A stretch of 17,234 bases of DNA from Acephala macrosclerotiorum (GCA_014904845.1 MU119824.1:1-17234), one strand, 5' to 3'; numbered from the stretch's first letter, positions 1 through 10,068 are shown. Notes: generated by a model from the sequence alone, not told the origin. A program made the numbers and translations.

Positions 1-904
1 ATAAATAATTAATTTTTATAAAATTAATTTTAAATATTATAATATTTTTAATATATTTTTTATTATTAATTAATAATTATTATAATAAAATTAAATATAT
101 TTTTAAAACGTTTATTAAAATTATAATTAAATTTTTTTAAATTATTTATTTTATAATTTAATTATATTAATATTAATTATTTTAAAATATAAATAATTAA
201 TAAAAAAAAGAATTTATGTTTTTATTTATTTAAAATTTTTAAAATAATATTATATATTTTATTAATTATTATATATAATATTAATTTTTATTATATTTTT
301 TTTAAACAATTAATAATATATTTTACAAAAATTTAATTAACGTGAAATTATATATAATTTTATATTTGTTTTTTTTATATTATTATATTTTTTTTATTTA
401 TAATTTAAAAAATAAATTTTATATTTTTATTAAAAAATAAATTAATATTATTTTTATTTTATAAAAAATTTAATTTTTTAATAAAATTATTTATTTAAAT
501 TAAAAAATTTAATGTAAATATTTAAATATTTTAAATTATTAATTTTATTATATTATTATTATTATTTTTATATTTATATATAATAAATATTTTTTTATAT
601 ATTTTATTATAATTATAAATAAATATTTTTATTAATTTATAAATATTTTTTTTATAAATTCGTATTTTTTATATTATTTATTTAATTTAATTTATTTAAT
701 TAAATAAATTTATATATATTTTTAATTATATATATTTTAATATTAATTATTTTAAATAATATAATTAAAATAAAAAATAAAATATTTAAATTATATATAA
801 ATAATTTTTAATAAAATTTATTAAAATAATTTATTTTTTAATATTATTTTATTAATATAAAAAATATAAAAATTATTAATTAATTTATAATAAATAAAAA
901 CTTT
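1..904. other. AT desert, no gene seen
   Basis: Nearly every base is A or T. The few G/C bases are often CpG (for example the acg near 108 and the cgt near 341 and 661). No open frame, RNA gene or recognisable repeat was seen. Homopolymer and AT-dinucleotide runs are frequent, as expected by chance at this composition. I read it as very old, RIP-saturated repeat DNA. The original element cannot be named by eye. Confidence 0.6.
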
Positions 905-1130
905 TTATATATTAAAAAATATATAATTAATATTATAATATTTTTTTAATATAAAATTTTATTAAAAATATATTTTTATTTAAAATATTTTTTTATTTAA
1001 ATATTAAAATAATTATATAATTTTTAAAAAAAATTTAAAAAGTTTTTTTTTAAAATTATATATTAAAAAAATAATTCAAATTAATTAAATCGATTATAAT
1101 AATTTAATATAAATTTTTAAAATTTTAAAT
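905..1130 (+). repeat. Degenerate ~200-bp repeat unit (outlying copy)
   Basis: This stretch follows the order of the units at 3000-3310 and 10801-11159: a TTTTTTAATATAAAATTTTA start, an AT-rich middle, a run of A then T around 1025-1050, then AATTATATATTAAA, and finally the core AAATCGATTATAATAATTT at 1087-1105. In the core, the usual TCGATCG has become TCGATTA. It appears to be one unit plus the start of the next, in the same orientation as the other plus-strand units but about 1.9 kb away from them. The match was made by eye in very AT-rich sequence, so the boundaries are approximate. Confidence 0.5.
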
Positions 1131-2569
1131 TTATATAAAATTAATTAATTTTTTTAAATTATTTATTTTAATTATAAAAATTTAATTATATTTAATAATT
1201 TTTTAAAATTAAAAATTATTATATTTTTATAATTTTTAAATTTTTTAAAAAATATTTAAAAATTAAAAATTTTATTAAATAATTTAAAAATATAAATATA
1301 TATATTTTTTTAAAAAATTTAATAAATAAAAAAAAATATAATTTCGTTTTTAATTTTAATAATATAAATATAATAATTTAAAAAATTTTAATTATATAAT
1401 ACGTTTTTATTATAATTTATTTATTATTATTTTAAATATAAAATTTAATATTAATAATAAATATTAAATTTATTTAAAAATTAATAAAATTAAAATATAA
1501 TTATTAATATATTAAAAATTAAATTTTTTTTAATATATTTAATATTATTATATAATTTTTATATATTTTTATAATATTTTTTAATATTAAATTTTTTTAA
1601 TTTTATTTTAATTTATAATATAAATAAAATAATTATTTATTTTAAATAAAAATTTTTAATAATATATTTTTTTTTAAAAGTTTTAAAAATTATAATTAAA
1701 TATTATATAAATATTATATTAAATTTTAAAATTAAAATATTAATAAATTTTATTATTTTATAAATTTTAATAATTAAAATTAATTATATTATAAAATTTT
1801 TAATATATTAATTTTTTTATTATTATTTAAATTTTTTAAAATTTAAAAATTGTTTTTAAATTTATTATTATTTTTTTATTAATATACGAATTTAAATTTA
1901 TATAAATTTTAATTATAATTTTTTTTTAAATTTTTTTTTATTATTTAAAATTTTTATTAAAAAAATATATATATATATAAATATTTTATAATTAAAATTA
2001 AAAATTATATATATTTATTAATATATAAAATAATAATAAAATAATAATTAAAAATAAAAAAAATATTATATAAATTTTAATATTTTTTTTAAATTAATAT
2101 TAAAATTATTTTTAAATTATTAAAATATATAACGTTTTAATATTTTTTTTAAAAAAAAATTATATTATTTAATTTGAAAAACGTTTTATTAAAATTTTAA
2201 AAATTAATATAATTTTTAAATTAAATTTAAAAAAATAAATTTATAAATAATATATAAATAATTTTTATAAAATATATATATATATATTTATTATATATTT
2301 TAATTAATAATTTTTATATTTAATATATAAAAATTACGTTTATTAAACGTAATATATTAATTATTTTTTTTAATTTATTATTTATTTAATTTAAAAATTG
2401 ATATTAATTTTTTTATATTATAATAAATTAATAATTTTTTTTAAAACTTTTATAAATAATTAATTTTAAAAATAATATTAATTATATATTTTTTAATATA
2501 TAAAATTCTTTTATTTATTATAAATTATTTTAAATAAATTTAATTTATTAATTAAAATGAATTAATTTA
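1131..2569. other. AT desert, no gene seen
   Basis: No readable coding relic or RNA gene. The remaining G/C bases are mostly CpG. There are short AT-dinucleotide runs near 1963-1980 and 2275-2290. A stretch at about 2370-2420 resembles the left end of segment U (about 2600-2645), so the U-related repeat may begin here or be partly duplicated. Otherwise nothing stands out. Confidence 0.5.
2333..2353. repeat. Short inverted repeat with 9-bp arms
   Basis: ATTACGTTT and AAACGTAAT form perfect 9-bp arms around a 3-bp spacer. Each arm holds an ACGT. Short palindromes are common in A/T-only sequence, but two CpG-containing arms are less expected here. It could be a hairpin or the edge of a decayed element. 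No function is assigned. Confidence 0.4.
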
Positions 2570-2999
2570 AAATTAAAATTTTTTATTTTATATTTTATTA
2601 TTATTTATTTAATATAAAAATTAATATTAATTTTTATATATATATATAATATTAATATTTTTTATAATAAACGATTTTATTTAAATTTAATTAAAATATT
2701 TAAATAAAAAAATTTAATTATTTTATTAAAAATTTTATAATAAAAATAATTATATAATAATTTCAAATTAATATATAATCGATTTAATAAAAAATATTAA
2801 AATTTTAATTTATATACGATTATATTATATTTATAATTATAATATATTAATTAATTTAAATTATATAAAATTTATAAATAAATTAAATTATAATTAAATA
2901 TTATTAAATTTTAAATTTTAAACGATTTTATTAATTTATTATTACGCAAATTAATAAAATATAATCGTATTTAATTAAAATAATAATTATAAAATTTTA
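2570..2999 (+). repeat. Segment U, left copy, heavily mutated
   Basis: This segment is the reverse complement of the segment at about 10440-10800. The clearest part is 2940-3000: TTATTACGCAAATTAATAAA followed by ATATAATCG and a shared A/T stretch leading into a unit. It pairs with the reverse complement of 10430-10500. A second good block is near 2770-2810 (ATATAATCGATTTAATAAAA), matching the reverse complement of about 10570-10600. Several short insertions separate the two copies, and this copy has lost much more G/C than the right one. It lies directly upstream of plus-orientation ~200-bp units, so it looks like the remains of a second copy of the inverted-repeat element. Confidence 0.6.
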
Positions 3000-3310
3000 A
3001 ATACGTTTTTATTTCAAGTATTAAAATATTTATTTAAATATTAAATATTTTTATAATTGTATAATATTTAAAAAAAGTTTTAAAAAGTTTTTTTTTAATA
3101 AATAATTTTTTATAATTACTTAAATCGATCGTAATAATTAAATATAAAACGAAAATTTTAAAAAATATTTTTTTAATATAAAATTTTATAATAAATATAT
3201 TTTTATTTTAAGTAATAAAATATTTATTTAATATTAAATATTTTTACAATTATATAAATTTTAAAAAAAAATTTAAAATTTTTTTTTTAAAATTATATAT
3301 TAAATAAAAA
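3000..3310 (+). repeat. ~200-bp tandem units, left array (+)
   Basis: Two partial units lie head to tail. The first runs up to about 3121. The second starts with the core AAATCGATCGTAATAATTAA at 3122, has CGAAAATTTTAAAAAA at 3150, and continues through TTTTTTAATATAAAATTTTA and the ATTTTTATTTTAAGTA block to an A-rich end at 3310. The same order of blocks is found at 10801-11159 in this orientation, and reversed at 3516-3979 and 10282-10440. The array runs directly into hub A. Confidence 0.7.
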
Positions 3311-3515
3311 AAAAAATTCATTCGACGATTTACAAACGAATTAATAATAAACGAGTTTTTTTTTTTTTATTCGACGTATATTTTACTTTATAAGTTTTAT
3401 AAAAACGTTTTTATAAAAAGTTATAAAGTTTTCAATTTTAATAATTTATTTTTAATTTAAATTTCAAATTAAAAAATTTTAATTTAAATGTTTTATAAGT
3501 ATTTAAAATTAGTAT
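3311..3515 (+). repeat. Hub segment A, left inverted-repeat arm
   Basis: The reverse complement of this block is found at 11160-11366. The matching parts include AACGAATTAATAATAAAC, ATTCGACGTATATTTTA, the 24-bp palindrome, and TTTTCAATTTTAATAATTTA, in the same order and at nearly the same spacing. With the retrotransposon removed, the two arms lie about 1.35 kb apart. Inside the arm, minus-orientation ~200-bp units follow, and the right arm mirrors this, so the inverted repeat continues inward. I read A as the outer part of a long terminal inverted repeat. The exact ends and any target-site duplication could not be fixed in this A/T background. Confidence 0.75.
3395..3418. repeat. Perfect 24-bp palindrome in hub A (left)
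   Basis: TTTTATAAAAACG followed by its exact mirror is a perfect 24-bp palindrome centred on ACGT. The imperfect symmetry extends outward with ACTTTATAAG on one side and AGTTATAAAGT on the other. The same 24 bp recur at 11258-11281. It could form a cruciform or bind a dimeric protein such as a transposase. That role is inference. Confidence 0.7.
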
Positions 3516-3979
3516 AATTATTAAAATATAATAATTTGAAATTTTATTAAACGATAAAATCGATAAAGCGATAAATTTATTAATATTTAAAATATAAATA
3601 CATTTTTTATAAAGTTTTTTATTATTAATTTTTTTTTTTTAAAATTGTATAATTAAATTTTAAATATTTTATAATTTAAAATTTTAATATTTTAAATAAA
3701 AAAAATTTTATTATAAAGTTTTATATTATTAAAAAAACATTTTTTAAAATTCTCGTTTTTTATATTAAATTATTACGATTAATTTTATTAATTGTATATA
3801 TTTATTACAATTATATTTCTTAAAAAAAAACTTTTTAAAAAAATTTTTAAATATTATATAATTGAATTTTTAAATATTTTATAATTAAAAATTTTAAAAT
3901 TTAAAATAAAAACGTATTTTTAATAAAGTTTTATATTAAAAAAATATTTTTTGAAATTTTCGTTTTTATATTTAATTAT
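3516..3979 (-). repeat. ~200-bp tandem units, minus orientation, cut by Copia
   Basis: Units lie here in reverse complement. The core region reads TTCTCGTTTTTTATATTAAA around 3751-3770 followed by TTATTACGATTAATTTTATT, and it recurs near 3957-3979. The two CG marks at 3754 and 3961 are 207 bp apart, giving the period. The second core is interrupted at 3979 by the retrotransposon, and its remainder continues after 10276. The outer part, 3516-3640, mirrors about 11045-11160, including TTAATATTTAAAATA and an A/T-rich joint. This extends the inverted repeat beyond hub A. Confidence 0.7.
3975..3979. repeat. Target-site duplication ATTAT (left)
   Basis: ATTAT directly precedes the LTR that begins TGTTAGT and is repeated exactly at 10277-10281 after the other LTR. 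Five base pairs is the usual length for Copia integration. A chance match is not negligible in A/T-only DNA, but the site also rejoins a ~200-bp unit that is uninterrupted elsewhere. Confidence 0.8.
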
Positions 3980-4116
3980 TGTTAGTATTACTAGAGATAT
4001 TTATTATTAGTAATAAATCAAAAACGAAATAAACAAATAAATTAAATAATTCATTGATTAATTATTAATTCTAAATTTAATAAGCGCGCAAAAATTGAAA
4101 AATATAATCTCAATTC

Positions 4117-4133
4117 TAGCGCAAGCGGCGCTA
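4117..4133. promoter_or_regulatory. LTR hairpin TAGCGC/GCGCTA
   Basis: TAGCGC and GCGCTA are perfect 6-bp arms around AAGCG. All 17 bp are identical in the other LTR (10206-10222), although the rest of the LTR differs at about one base in ten. It may be a stem in the LTR transcript or a protein site. It is rich in CpG and GpC, which RIP attacks least, so conservation alone does not prove function. Confidence 0.5.
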
Positions 4134-4155
4134 ATCTCGATCTGGCCTAGTATCA

Positions 4156-4161
4156 CACGTG
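4156..4161. promoter_or_regulatory. CACGTG (E-box) in LTR
   Basis: CACGTG is the palindromic core bound by many fungal bHLH factors. It is conserved at 10245-10250 in the other LTR. On the element's strand it lies 27-32 bp from the outer end of the LTR, which would be U3, where enhancers normally lie. A regulatory role is inference. Confidence 0.35.
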
Positions 4162-4194
4162 ACTACTAAACTAATATTATACTCATACTAGTAA

Positions 4195-4206
4195 TTCTTT
4201 TTTTCT
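4195..4206 (-). promoter_or_regulatory. Polypurine tract
   Basis: On the minus strand this reads AGAAAAAAAGAA, an uninterrupted purine run 7 bp inside the downstream LTR. It is where plus-strand priming of a minus-strand element would be expected. The run is not flush with the LTR, and purine runs occur by chance here. Its position agrees with the coding strand found independently from the RT and RNase H relics. There is no comparable purine run at the other end. Confidence 0.55.
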
Positions 4207-4495
4207 AATAAAAATTAATTCAATTCAATCATTTAAAAAACGCTATTATTTTTTTCTTTTACTATAATTCGTTAATACGTAAAACTCGCTAATATTTTAA
4301 TGCAAAAATTATATAATTAAACTTTAAAAATAACGCTAATAAATTAACGTTATTCTAAAAATTCATCGAAAATTATAAACACTGAAATTAAAGTAATTCT
4401 CTTTTTTTTAGTCTTATAAATCAAGTAATTACAAAATTCGAAATATAACGCAAAAATTTTTTTTTTTTTATTCTTTTTTTTAATAAGTATTTTCT

Positions 4496-5280
4496 TTAGT
4501 TTTTTGCGCTATTTTTACTGTTCTCTCTTTTTTTAATCTATTTTTCTATTCGAATCTTAAAATGATTCGTATTTAGAAATTTTTTCAAAGTCTTATTAAA
4601 TACTGATTTTATTATAGTATTTATTGAATTATTTTAATTATTGATCCATCGAATTTTTTACAATTTTCTACGTTTATATTATTAATAAAAGATTATAATA
4701 TCGATTATAAAACGCTTTTTTTTAATCGTTCTTAGTTTAATTAAATACTCGTATAACGAATATAAATTTGTATAAACGATTATCGAAATCTTAAAAAAAT
4801 CGAATTATTAAATAATTATATTAATAGTAAATTCGATTACAATTACTATATCGATTCTTTTTACTATACTATATATCTCAAAAATTAAAACGCTTTTAAT
4901 AACGCGTTTACTTTTAATAGAATTATAATAAATAAGATTTCTTTTGATTTTAAACTTTTCATCGTTCAATTAACGTTTATTTATTAAAATAATTTTATAT
5001 TTAATTTAAAAATTAAAATTTTTATTATTTACAAATAAATTATCGATAAAAACGAAAAATTTTACTATAAACAAATCGAAAGTAATATATTTAAATCTTC
5101 GATTTAAATTTTTAATCTACTATTTTAATTTCTTATTCAATGTAATAATTTCTTTTTTTATTGAATTTTAATATTAAATAATAATAAATAAATCGAAAAC
5201 TATTTCAAATTAGCAAAATATAATAATATAAACTTTTTTAATTTATTATTTTTAATATTCAATTTAAAGATTAAATAATT
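4496..5280 (-). pseudogene. Copia RNase H relic (C-terminus of Pol)
   Basis: RNase H degrades the RNA of the RNA:DNA hybrid during reverse transcription. On the minus strand at 4729-4700 the frame reads TIKKKRFIID, matching the TTEKRLMID region of fungal Copia RNase H after T-to-I and E-to-K change. At 4678-4637 it reads YKRRKL*KIRWINN, matching the YERRE..EIRWIDG stretch. It is followed by a region corresponding to NPADAMTK, seen as NSINTIIK. A stop at 4498-4496 probably ends the polyprotein, although it could be a mutated CAA codon. The frame is the same as that of the RT catalytic motif. The stretch 5220-4740 is readable only in patches. Confidence 0.8.
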
Positions 5281-6180
5281 TAATATTTATTAATTTAATT
5301 TTTTTATTTTAATTTTTTTATTTTAATTTTTTTATCGTAATTAAATCGTATTTTCGAATTAGATTAAAACGTATTTATTAAAAATCAATAATATTTCTAG
5401 TATTAAATTTTTTTAAATTTGATCAAAAATTTAATTTTATTGAATTCGTTTTCACGAAAATTTTTTTTTTTTTTTTTATTAATATAAACGTATTATCAAT
5501 TTACATTTTAATAATATTGAAAAATTTTTTAATAATCGTAATTAAAAAACAAAAATCGTATATCGATATTATTATAAATAGTTTCTCTTTATAATACTTA
5601 TAATACGTAATTTATTAATATATTTTTATTTTCGCAATTTTATATAAAAGTTTTAAAATAATTATAATCGTATTTAATAAATATAAATAGTAAATTTCTT
5701 TTAATAAACGTACTAATATAAATTATTAAAAATTTGTTATAAATTAAATATAAATTTAAATAATATTACGAAATTATATTTTAATTTTTTTATTTAAAAA
5801 TTAAATTAAAAAAAGTATTAAAACGACAATTAATCGTTAATTAACTTTTTATATTATCGAAAATTATATAAAAATCAATTTTTTTTTTCGTCGTTGTATT
5901 TTTAGATTATTAGTTTTGATTTTTCATAGAAAATATCGATAGTTTTACTTTTGATTTTATTAATTAATCTCGAATTGAAAATTCGAATTTTAGTATATTT
6001 ACTAAAATTGTATTAAACGAAATTAAAAACTTTTTTTATAATTAAATTATCGATTTTCTTTTTTTAAAACGTTTTAAATAATTGTTTAAAAATTGTAATT
6101 ATATTTTCTTTTTGTAATTTTAATAATAATTTTATATTACTTTTTTTTTATTTATTATAAAAACTATAAAAATTTTAATT
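5281..6180 (-). pseudogene. Copia reverse transcriptase (RVT_2) relic
   Basis: This is the domain that would copy element RNA into DNA. Reading down the minus strand: IIKKVFNFV at about 6042-6016, IRIFNSRLINKIKS at 5988-5947, YEKSKLII*KYNDEKK at 5928-5881, IFI*FSII*KVN*RLI at 5877-5830 (compare LTQSPTIQRVSQRLI), LKLLY at 5656-5642 (compare LKPLYG), IYDFCFLI at 5563-5540 (compare TYDPCLLI), then KM*IDNTFI with the catalytic pair DD reading D-N at 5497-5492. EILLIFNKYVLI at 5397-5362 matches the PLIFNGCVL region. The frame changes between about 5640 and 5563 and again before 5397, so there are indels as well as point changes. The match to fungal Copia RVT_2 is strong and was recognised without alignment software. 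Confidence 0.92.
5292..5333. repeat. Three copies of a 14-bp repeat
   Basis: Three adjacent 14-bp units run from 5292 to 5333, each close to ATTTTAATTTTTTT. The second and third are identical and the first differs at one base. They lie within the RT relic, where the minus strand reads a lysine/asparagine-rich piece (NKKIKIKKLN) that corresponds to a Q-K-x-Q-x-K-K region in relatives. Slippage in low-complexity sequence is a sufficient explanation. Confidence 0.6.
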
Positions 6181-8010
6181 TTTTCAACGATAATAATAAA
6201 AAATTAATCGTTGAAATTTTTGTAATTTTTTTTATTATTTTCAATAAAATTATAATATTTATTTTATTTAAATTTTTTATTATACACGTTTTTATTTTGT
6301 AATTTTTTTAAACGTTTTCGATTATATTTTTTGATTAATTCTTCGTTTATTTCGTTTAATTAAAAAAATAAAAAAGTTTTTTTTTGATTTTTTTAATTAT
6401 TTTTTTGATTATTAATTCGATTATAAACTTTTAATACTTTTTTTTTATATAATAAAATTTAACGATTATTAAACAAAAATTAATCAATTTATAAAATATA
6501 TTAATTATACATATTTCTTTATTAATTACTAGTAATTTATATAGTTTTTTTTATTTGCTTTTTTTATACTAAATGCATACTTTAAATAAAATTAGTAAAT
6601 TTAATATAAACTTCATATTTAAATTGTTTTTTATTGAAAATGTATTATTAATTTGACGTTAAATATATAAACGATATATTTTTTTAATAATTATTCGAAT
6701 TACTTTAATTTTTGTAATAATTAATAGTAATAATACGTCGTTACTAGTTATTTTAAAGTATGTCTCAAAAACTAATAATGTAAATACAATATTATTCGAT
6801 TTTGTCGAATTATTAATAATTTTAATTACTATTTGTAAAATTATATTTTTATTGATTTGTTTTTCGATTAATTCATCGTAAATAATTTCGTAAATTCAAT
6901 GTAATAAAATATAGTATTTTTTTATTGTTCTTATATTATTATAAGTTTTAACGAGTATTTTCTTGATTTTAATTACTATTATTTTAGCGTTTTATTGAAA
7001 CTCTATAAACGAATTTTTTTTTTTCGATATTATAAACAATATAATTTAATAATTTTTAATATATATCGATTCAATATATACGTAATATATTCTTTATGAA
7101 TTTAATAGTTTAAAATACTATAAACGAATTTATTATTTATAAAATTAATTTTCTATTTAAATATAAAATGTTAATAATAATAGAATAATTGAATTTATAA
7201 TTATTTTATAAAATAAATTTGAATTTTTCAAGTAATTATATATACATTTAATAGTAATAATAATACTTAGTAAAATATTAAATATATTTAATATTTATAT
7301 TATAATTAATTCGTTAAAAAACTTTTACAAAACGTCGTATTAATAAGTGATTAAAACGTTTATATAATTAATATAATTCTATATCGATAAAATAATTTCA
7401 AATTAAATTTTTTTTTAATTAATATAATAATATTTATAAATAATTTTATTTTTTTATAATAAAATCGATTTTATTTTTTTGAATCAAAATATTTTTTAGA
7501 TTATCGAATTTTATATTTATAATATTTATATTTTAAATATAAAATAAAAAAAATGTATTTATAAAAACAATATAAAAAATAATAATATTTAATAAAATAA
7601 TATTTTTATTAAAGTAAATTTTATAAGTTTTAATCGTAAATACATTTAATTAAATACTAATATCAAATTTTCGTAGTATTATAAATTGCGATTAATTAGT
7701 AATTAATATTTTAACGATTTTATTATTTAGTATAATCTTTTAAAAAACTTTTAAAAAATATTAATTTTCGAAAATAAAAAATAAATATTAATTTGATTTA
7801 AATAATTTAAACTATAATAATAAAATATTAAATATATATTTTTTATAATAATATAACGAATAAATAAATCATTTAAAATAATTATTATTTATATATTATC
7901 AATTTTTTTAAATTCGATAAAATAATTTTTATTTTCGTTTTTTATTTTTATACTTATTAATAATTAATCAATTTCTATTATTTAATTATTTTTTAATAAA
8001 TTTTCTATTT
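6181..8010 (-). pseudogene. Probable Copia integrase region relic
   Basis: By position between the possible protease and the RT, this 1.8-kb stretch should hold the zinc-binding pre-integrase domain and the DDE integrase core that inserts element DNA. The minus strand has long patches where stops are scarce and G/C is retained, notably around 6700-7020, for example LKSRKYSLKLIII*EQ*KN near 6970-6910. That could be a mutated form of the stretch before the conserved EQNG..ER motif. I could not identify the DDE residues or the HHCC motif with certainty. The assignment rests mainly on order and spacing. Confidence 0.5.
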
Positions 8011-8460
8011 TTTCGATTTTAATAAAAAAATTTTAATAATAAATTATTATAATATCTCGATTTATTATATATTGAATTTACTATTAAAACTTTGTATATA
8101 TTTATTATCGCTTTTTTATTGTATTTTTTATTAATTAATATTTTAATTTACTACAAATATAACTTTTTTTTTAATATAATTTTTTTTAAAATTTATAATT
8201 TTTACGATATTTACTTTGAAAAAATTTTCGATTTTAATATTTTCAATTTTATATTCGATTGCATTTTTTATTTCGTTTTTTATAAATATAATTAATTTAA
8301 TTTTAATTGAACTTTTTTTTTTTTTAATTTTAAAAAATAAAATTTAAATTATATTACTATATTTCACGTGATTATATTACAATATTTACTATTGATTACA
8401 ATTTAATATAAACGCTTTTAAAAGTATTAATAAATTTATAAAAAGTAAAATTGCATTTTT
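8011..8460 (-). pseudogene. Possible Copia aspartic protease relic
   Basis: Protease releases the mature proteins from the polyprotein. On the minus strand at 8399-8367 the frame reads VINSKYCNIIT. If N and K are mutated D and G, this is a DSG active-site motif followed by a (H/I)-T pair, as in Copia proteases. The same frame stays readable to about 8240 (KLKKKKSSIKIK, then FIKNEIKNAIEYKI) and is the frame used by the gag relic upstream. The histidine expected after the motif is not seen, so this call is tentative. The open plus-strand frame at 8092-8295 is antisense to this region. Confidence 0.45.
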
Positions 8461-8999
8461 TAATATTTTAATAAATATTAATAATTTAATTTCGCAAATT
8501 ATATTTTATTTAATATTCTAATAATAAATTTAATTAAATTTTTTAAAATTAATCGAAAAATATTTATAAATATTTTAATTTAATTTTTATTAAATTAATC
8601 GTAATAATTTTTATTAAAATTTTTTTTTTTATAAAAATATATATAATTAATAATTTTTTTCAATTTTAAAATAAATTTTTATTATTATTATTAATATAAT
8701 AAAATTGAAATTTTTTTTTAAAAATTTATCGAAATAAAACGCATTTATACGTTTTATAAAACTAATAAAAAATATTTTATCGTATTAATTTTAAAATAAT
8801 TCGATTTTATTATAATAATTATAAAAAATTAATAATTTGTAATTAAAAATATCGTATAACTTTTTATTATATTTTTTATTATCAATATAAATTTTTATTA
8901 AATTCGTAAATAATTTAATAAAAATACTCTATAAATTGTTATATTGATTCGATTATTATTAAGAAAATTATTAGTAAATAATTTGAATATTTTATATTA

Positions 9000-9960
9000 T
9001 ATTAAACAAATTCGTATTTGTAAAAAAAATTACAATAAAAAAAATATAAAAAGTATTCGTAAAAGTAATTATATTCGTAGTAAAAAAATTTGTACCAATA
9101 ATTGAAATCGTAAAAGTAATTATATTTTAATTATTGAATACTAATATTAAAATACTTTAATTTATTAATTGAATTAATCGATTTTATTGAAAAAAAAAAT
9201 CTTTATTTTTTAATTAATCGATAATCTCTATTTATATTTATTTATAAAACTTTTTTTATTGAAATTTTTTTTCAAATTATTAATAATAAACTTTTTATTT
9301 TTCGATATTCAAACTTTGTAAATACATAAAAAATCTCGTAAATAACGTATAAAATCTTTGTATATTAAACGTAAAAATTTTTGCGAATAATTTTTAAAAT
9401 CTTTTTAAAAGTATTTTTATAAATTGTAATCAAAGTATTTTTTCTTTTTATATACTTTAAAACAATAAAAAATATATTTATTTAATATTATTTTATTGAA
9501 ATTTTTATTATTCGTAAAATCGAATTTTTTTTTTATTTGTTTTTATTGTAAAAAAATTTAATTTTAAATAAATTTATTATTTTAAAAAATAATTATACAA
9601 TAAATAATAAAAAAATTGAAAATTTTAATTGGAATTCAAATAAATATTATTATTAATATTTATATACTTTCGATCAAATAATAAATAAAAACGTAAAACT
9701 TTTTTTAAAAATTTGTTTTTAACGTAAATTCGAATAAATTAATACAAATTTAAAACTATTTTTATATTTTTTTATTCGTTTTTTGTAAACGTTATTATTT
9801 TATGTAATAAATACAAATTTAAAAAATAAATATAAATTTAAAATCGTTTTCGTATTATTTTCTTTAAATTTTTAATAATTTCAATATTTTTAATGCGTTT
9901 CTATAAAAAGATTTTTATAGATTTTTATTTTTTCAAAAATATATTAATTATTTTAAATAC
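9000..9960 (-). pseudogene. Probable Copia gag relic
   Basis: Gag would form the particle that packages element RNA. The best frame on the minus strand reads NALKILKLLKI near 9899-9867, YENDFKFIFIF near 9855-9820, and INLFEFTLKTNF near 9745-9705. These are charged, helix-like stretches broken by TAA and TAG, in the same frame as the protease-like motif downstream. At about 9470-9420 it reads YCFKVYKKKKYFDYNF, which might be a decayed zinc knuckle, but the Cys/His spacing is not intact. Position right after the upstream LTR supports gag. No start codon can be fixed. Confidence 0.55.
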
Positions 9961-10039
9961 TTTTTTACAAAAAACAAACTATTTAAAGAATTTATTTCTT
10001 TTTATAAATCAATTTCTTTTAAATAAAAATCTAATTATT

Positions 10040-10068
10040 TTATGATTGATTAAACAACTACTAATCAA
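10040..10068 (-). promoter_or_regulatory. Expected primer-binding-site position, unresolved
   Basis: The minus-strand sequence directly after the upstream LTR begins TTGATTAGTAGTTGTTTAAT. A tRNA primer-binding site normally begins here, often with TGG. RIP could have changed TTGGTT to TTGATT. I cannot match it confidently to the 3' end of any tRNA, so only the position is reported. Confidence 0.25.

Larger units (their letters stand above)
3980..4187 (-). repeat. LTR, downstream (3') copy
   Basis: It is bounded by TG at 3980-3981 and by CATA at 4184-4187, where the partner LTR has TACA, so the ancestral end was CA. It aligns with 10069-10276 over 208 bp with no gaps. By hand I count 22 differences, all transitions. 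Because the element is on the minus strand, this copy is its 3' LTR. The middle, about 4080-4175, keeps far more G and C than anything around it, including a GCGC-armed hairpin and a CACGTG. Confidence 0.93.

Noticed and set aside
1963..1980. AT-dinucleotide microsatellites
   Set aside because: Short (AT)n runs here, at 2275-2290 and elsewhere are expected by chance in A/T-only sequence.
3000..3310. CRISPR-like repeats
   Set aside because: The repeats are ~200 bp and contiguous, with no short repeat/spacer alternation.
4350..4520. Stop-poor minus-strand stretch past the RNase H end
   Set aside because: It is lysine-rich because of A runs, lies in a different frame from RNase H, and shows no recognisable motif. 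It is probably 3' untranslated sequence of the Copia element.
8092..8295. 67-residue open frame on the plus strand
   Set aside because: It starts at TTG, consists almost only of F, I, Y, N, L and K, and lies antisense to the Copia protease-region relic. A partial resemblance to a Gypsy pre-RT stretch disappeared once the minus-strand Copia Pol was read.
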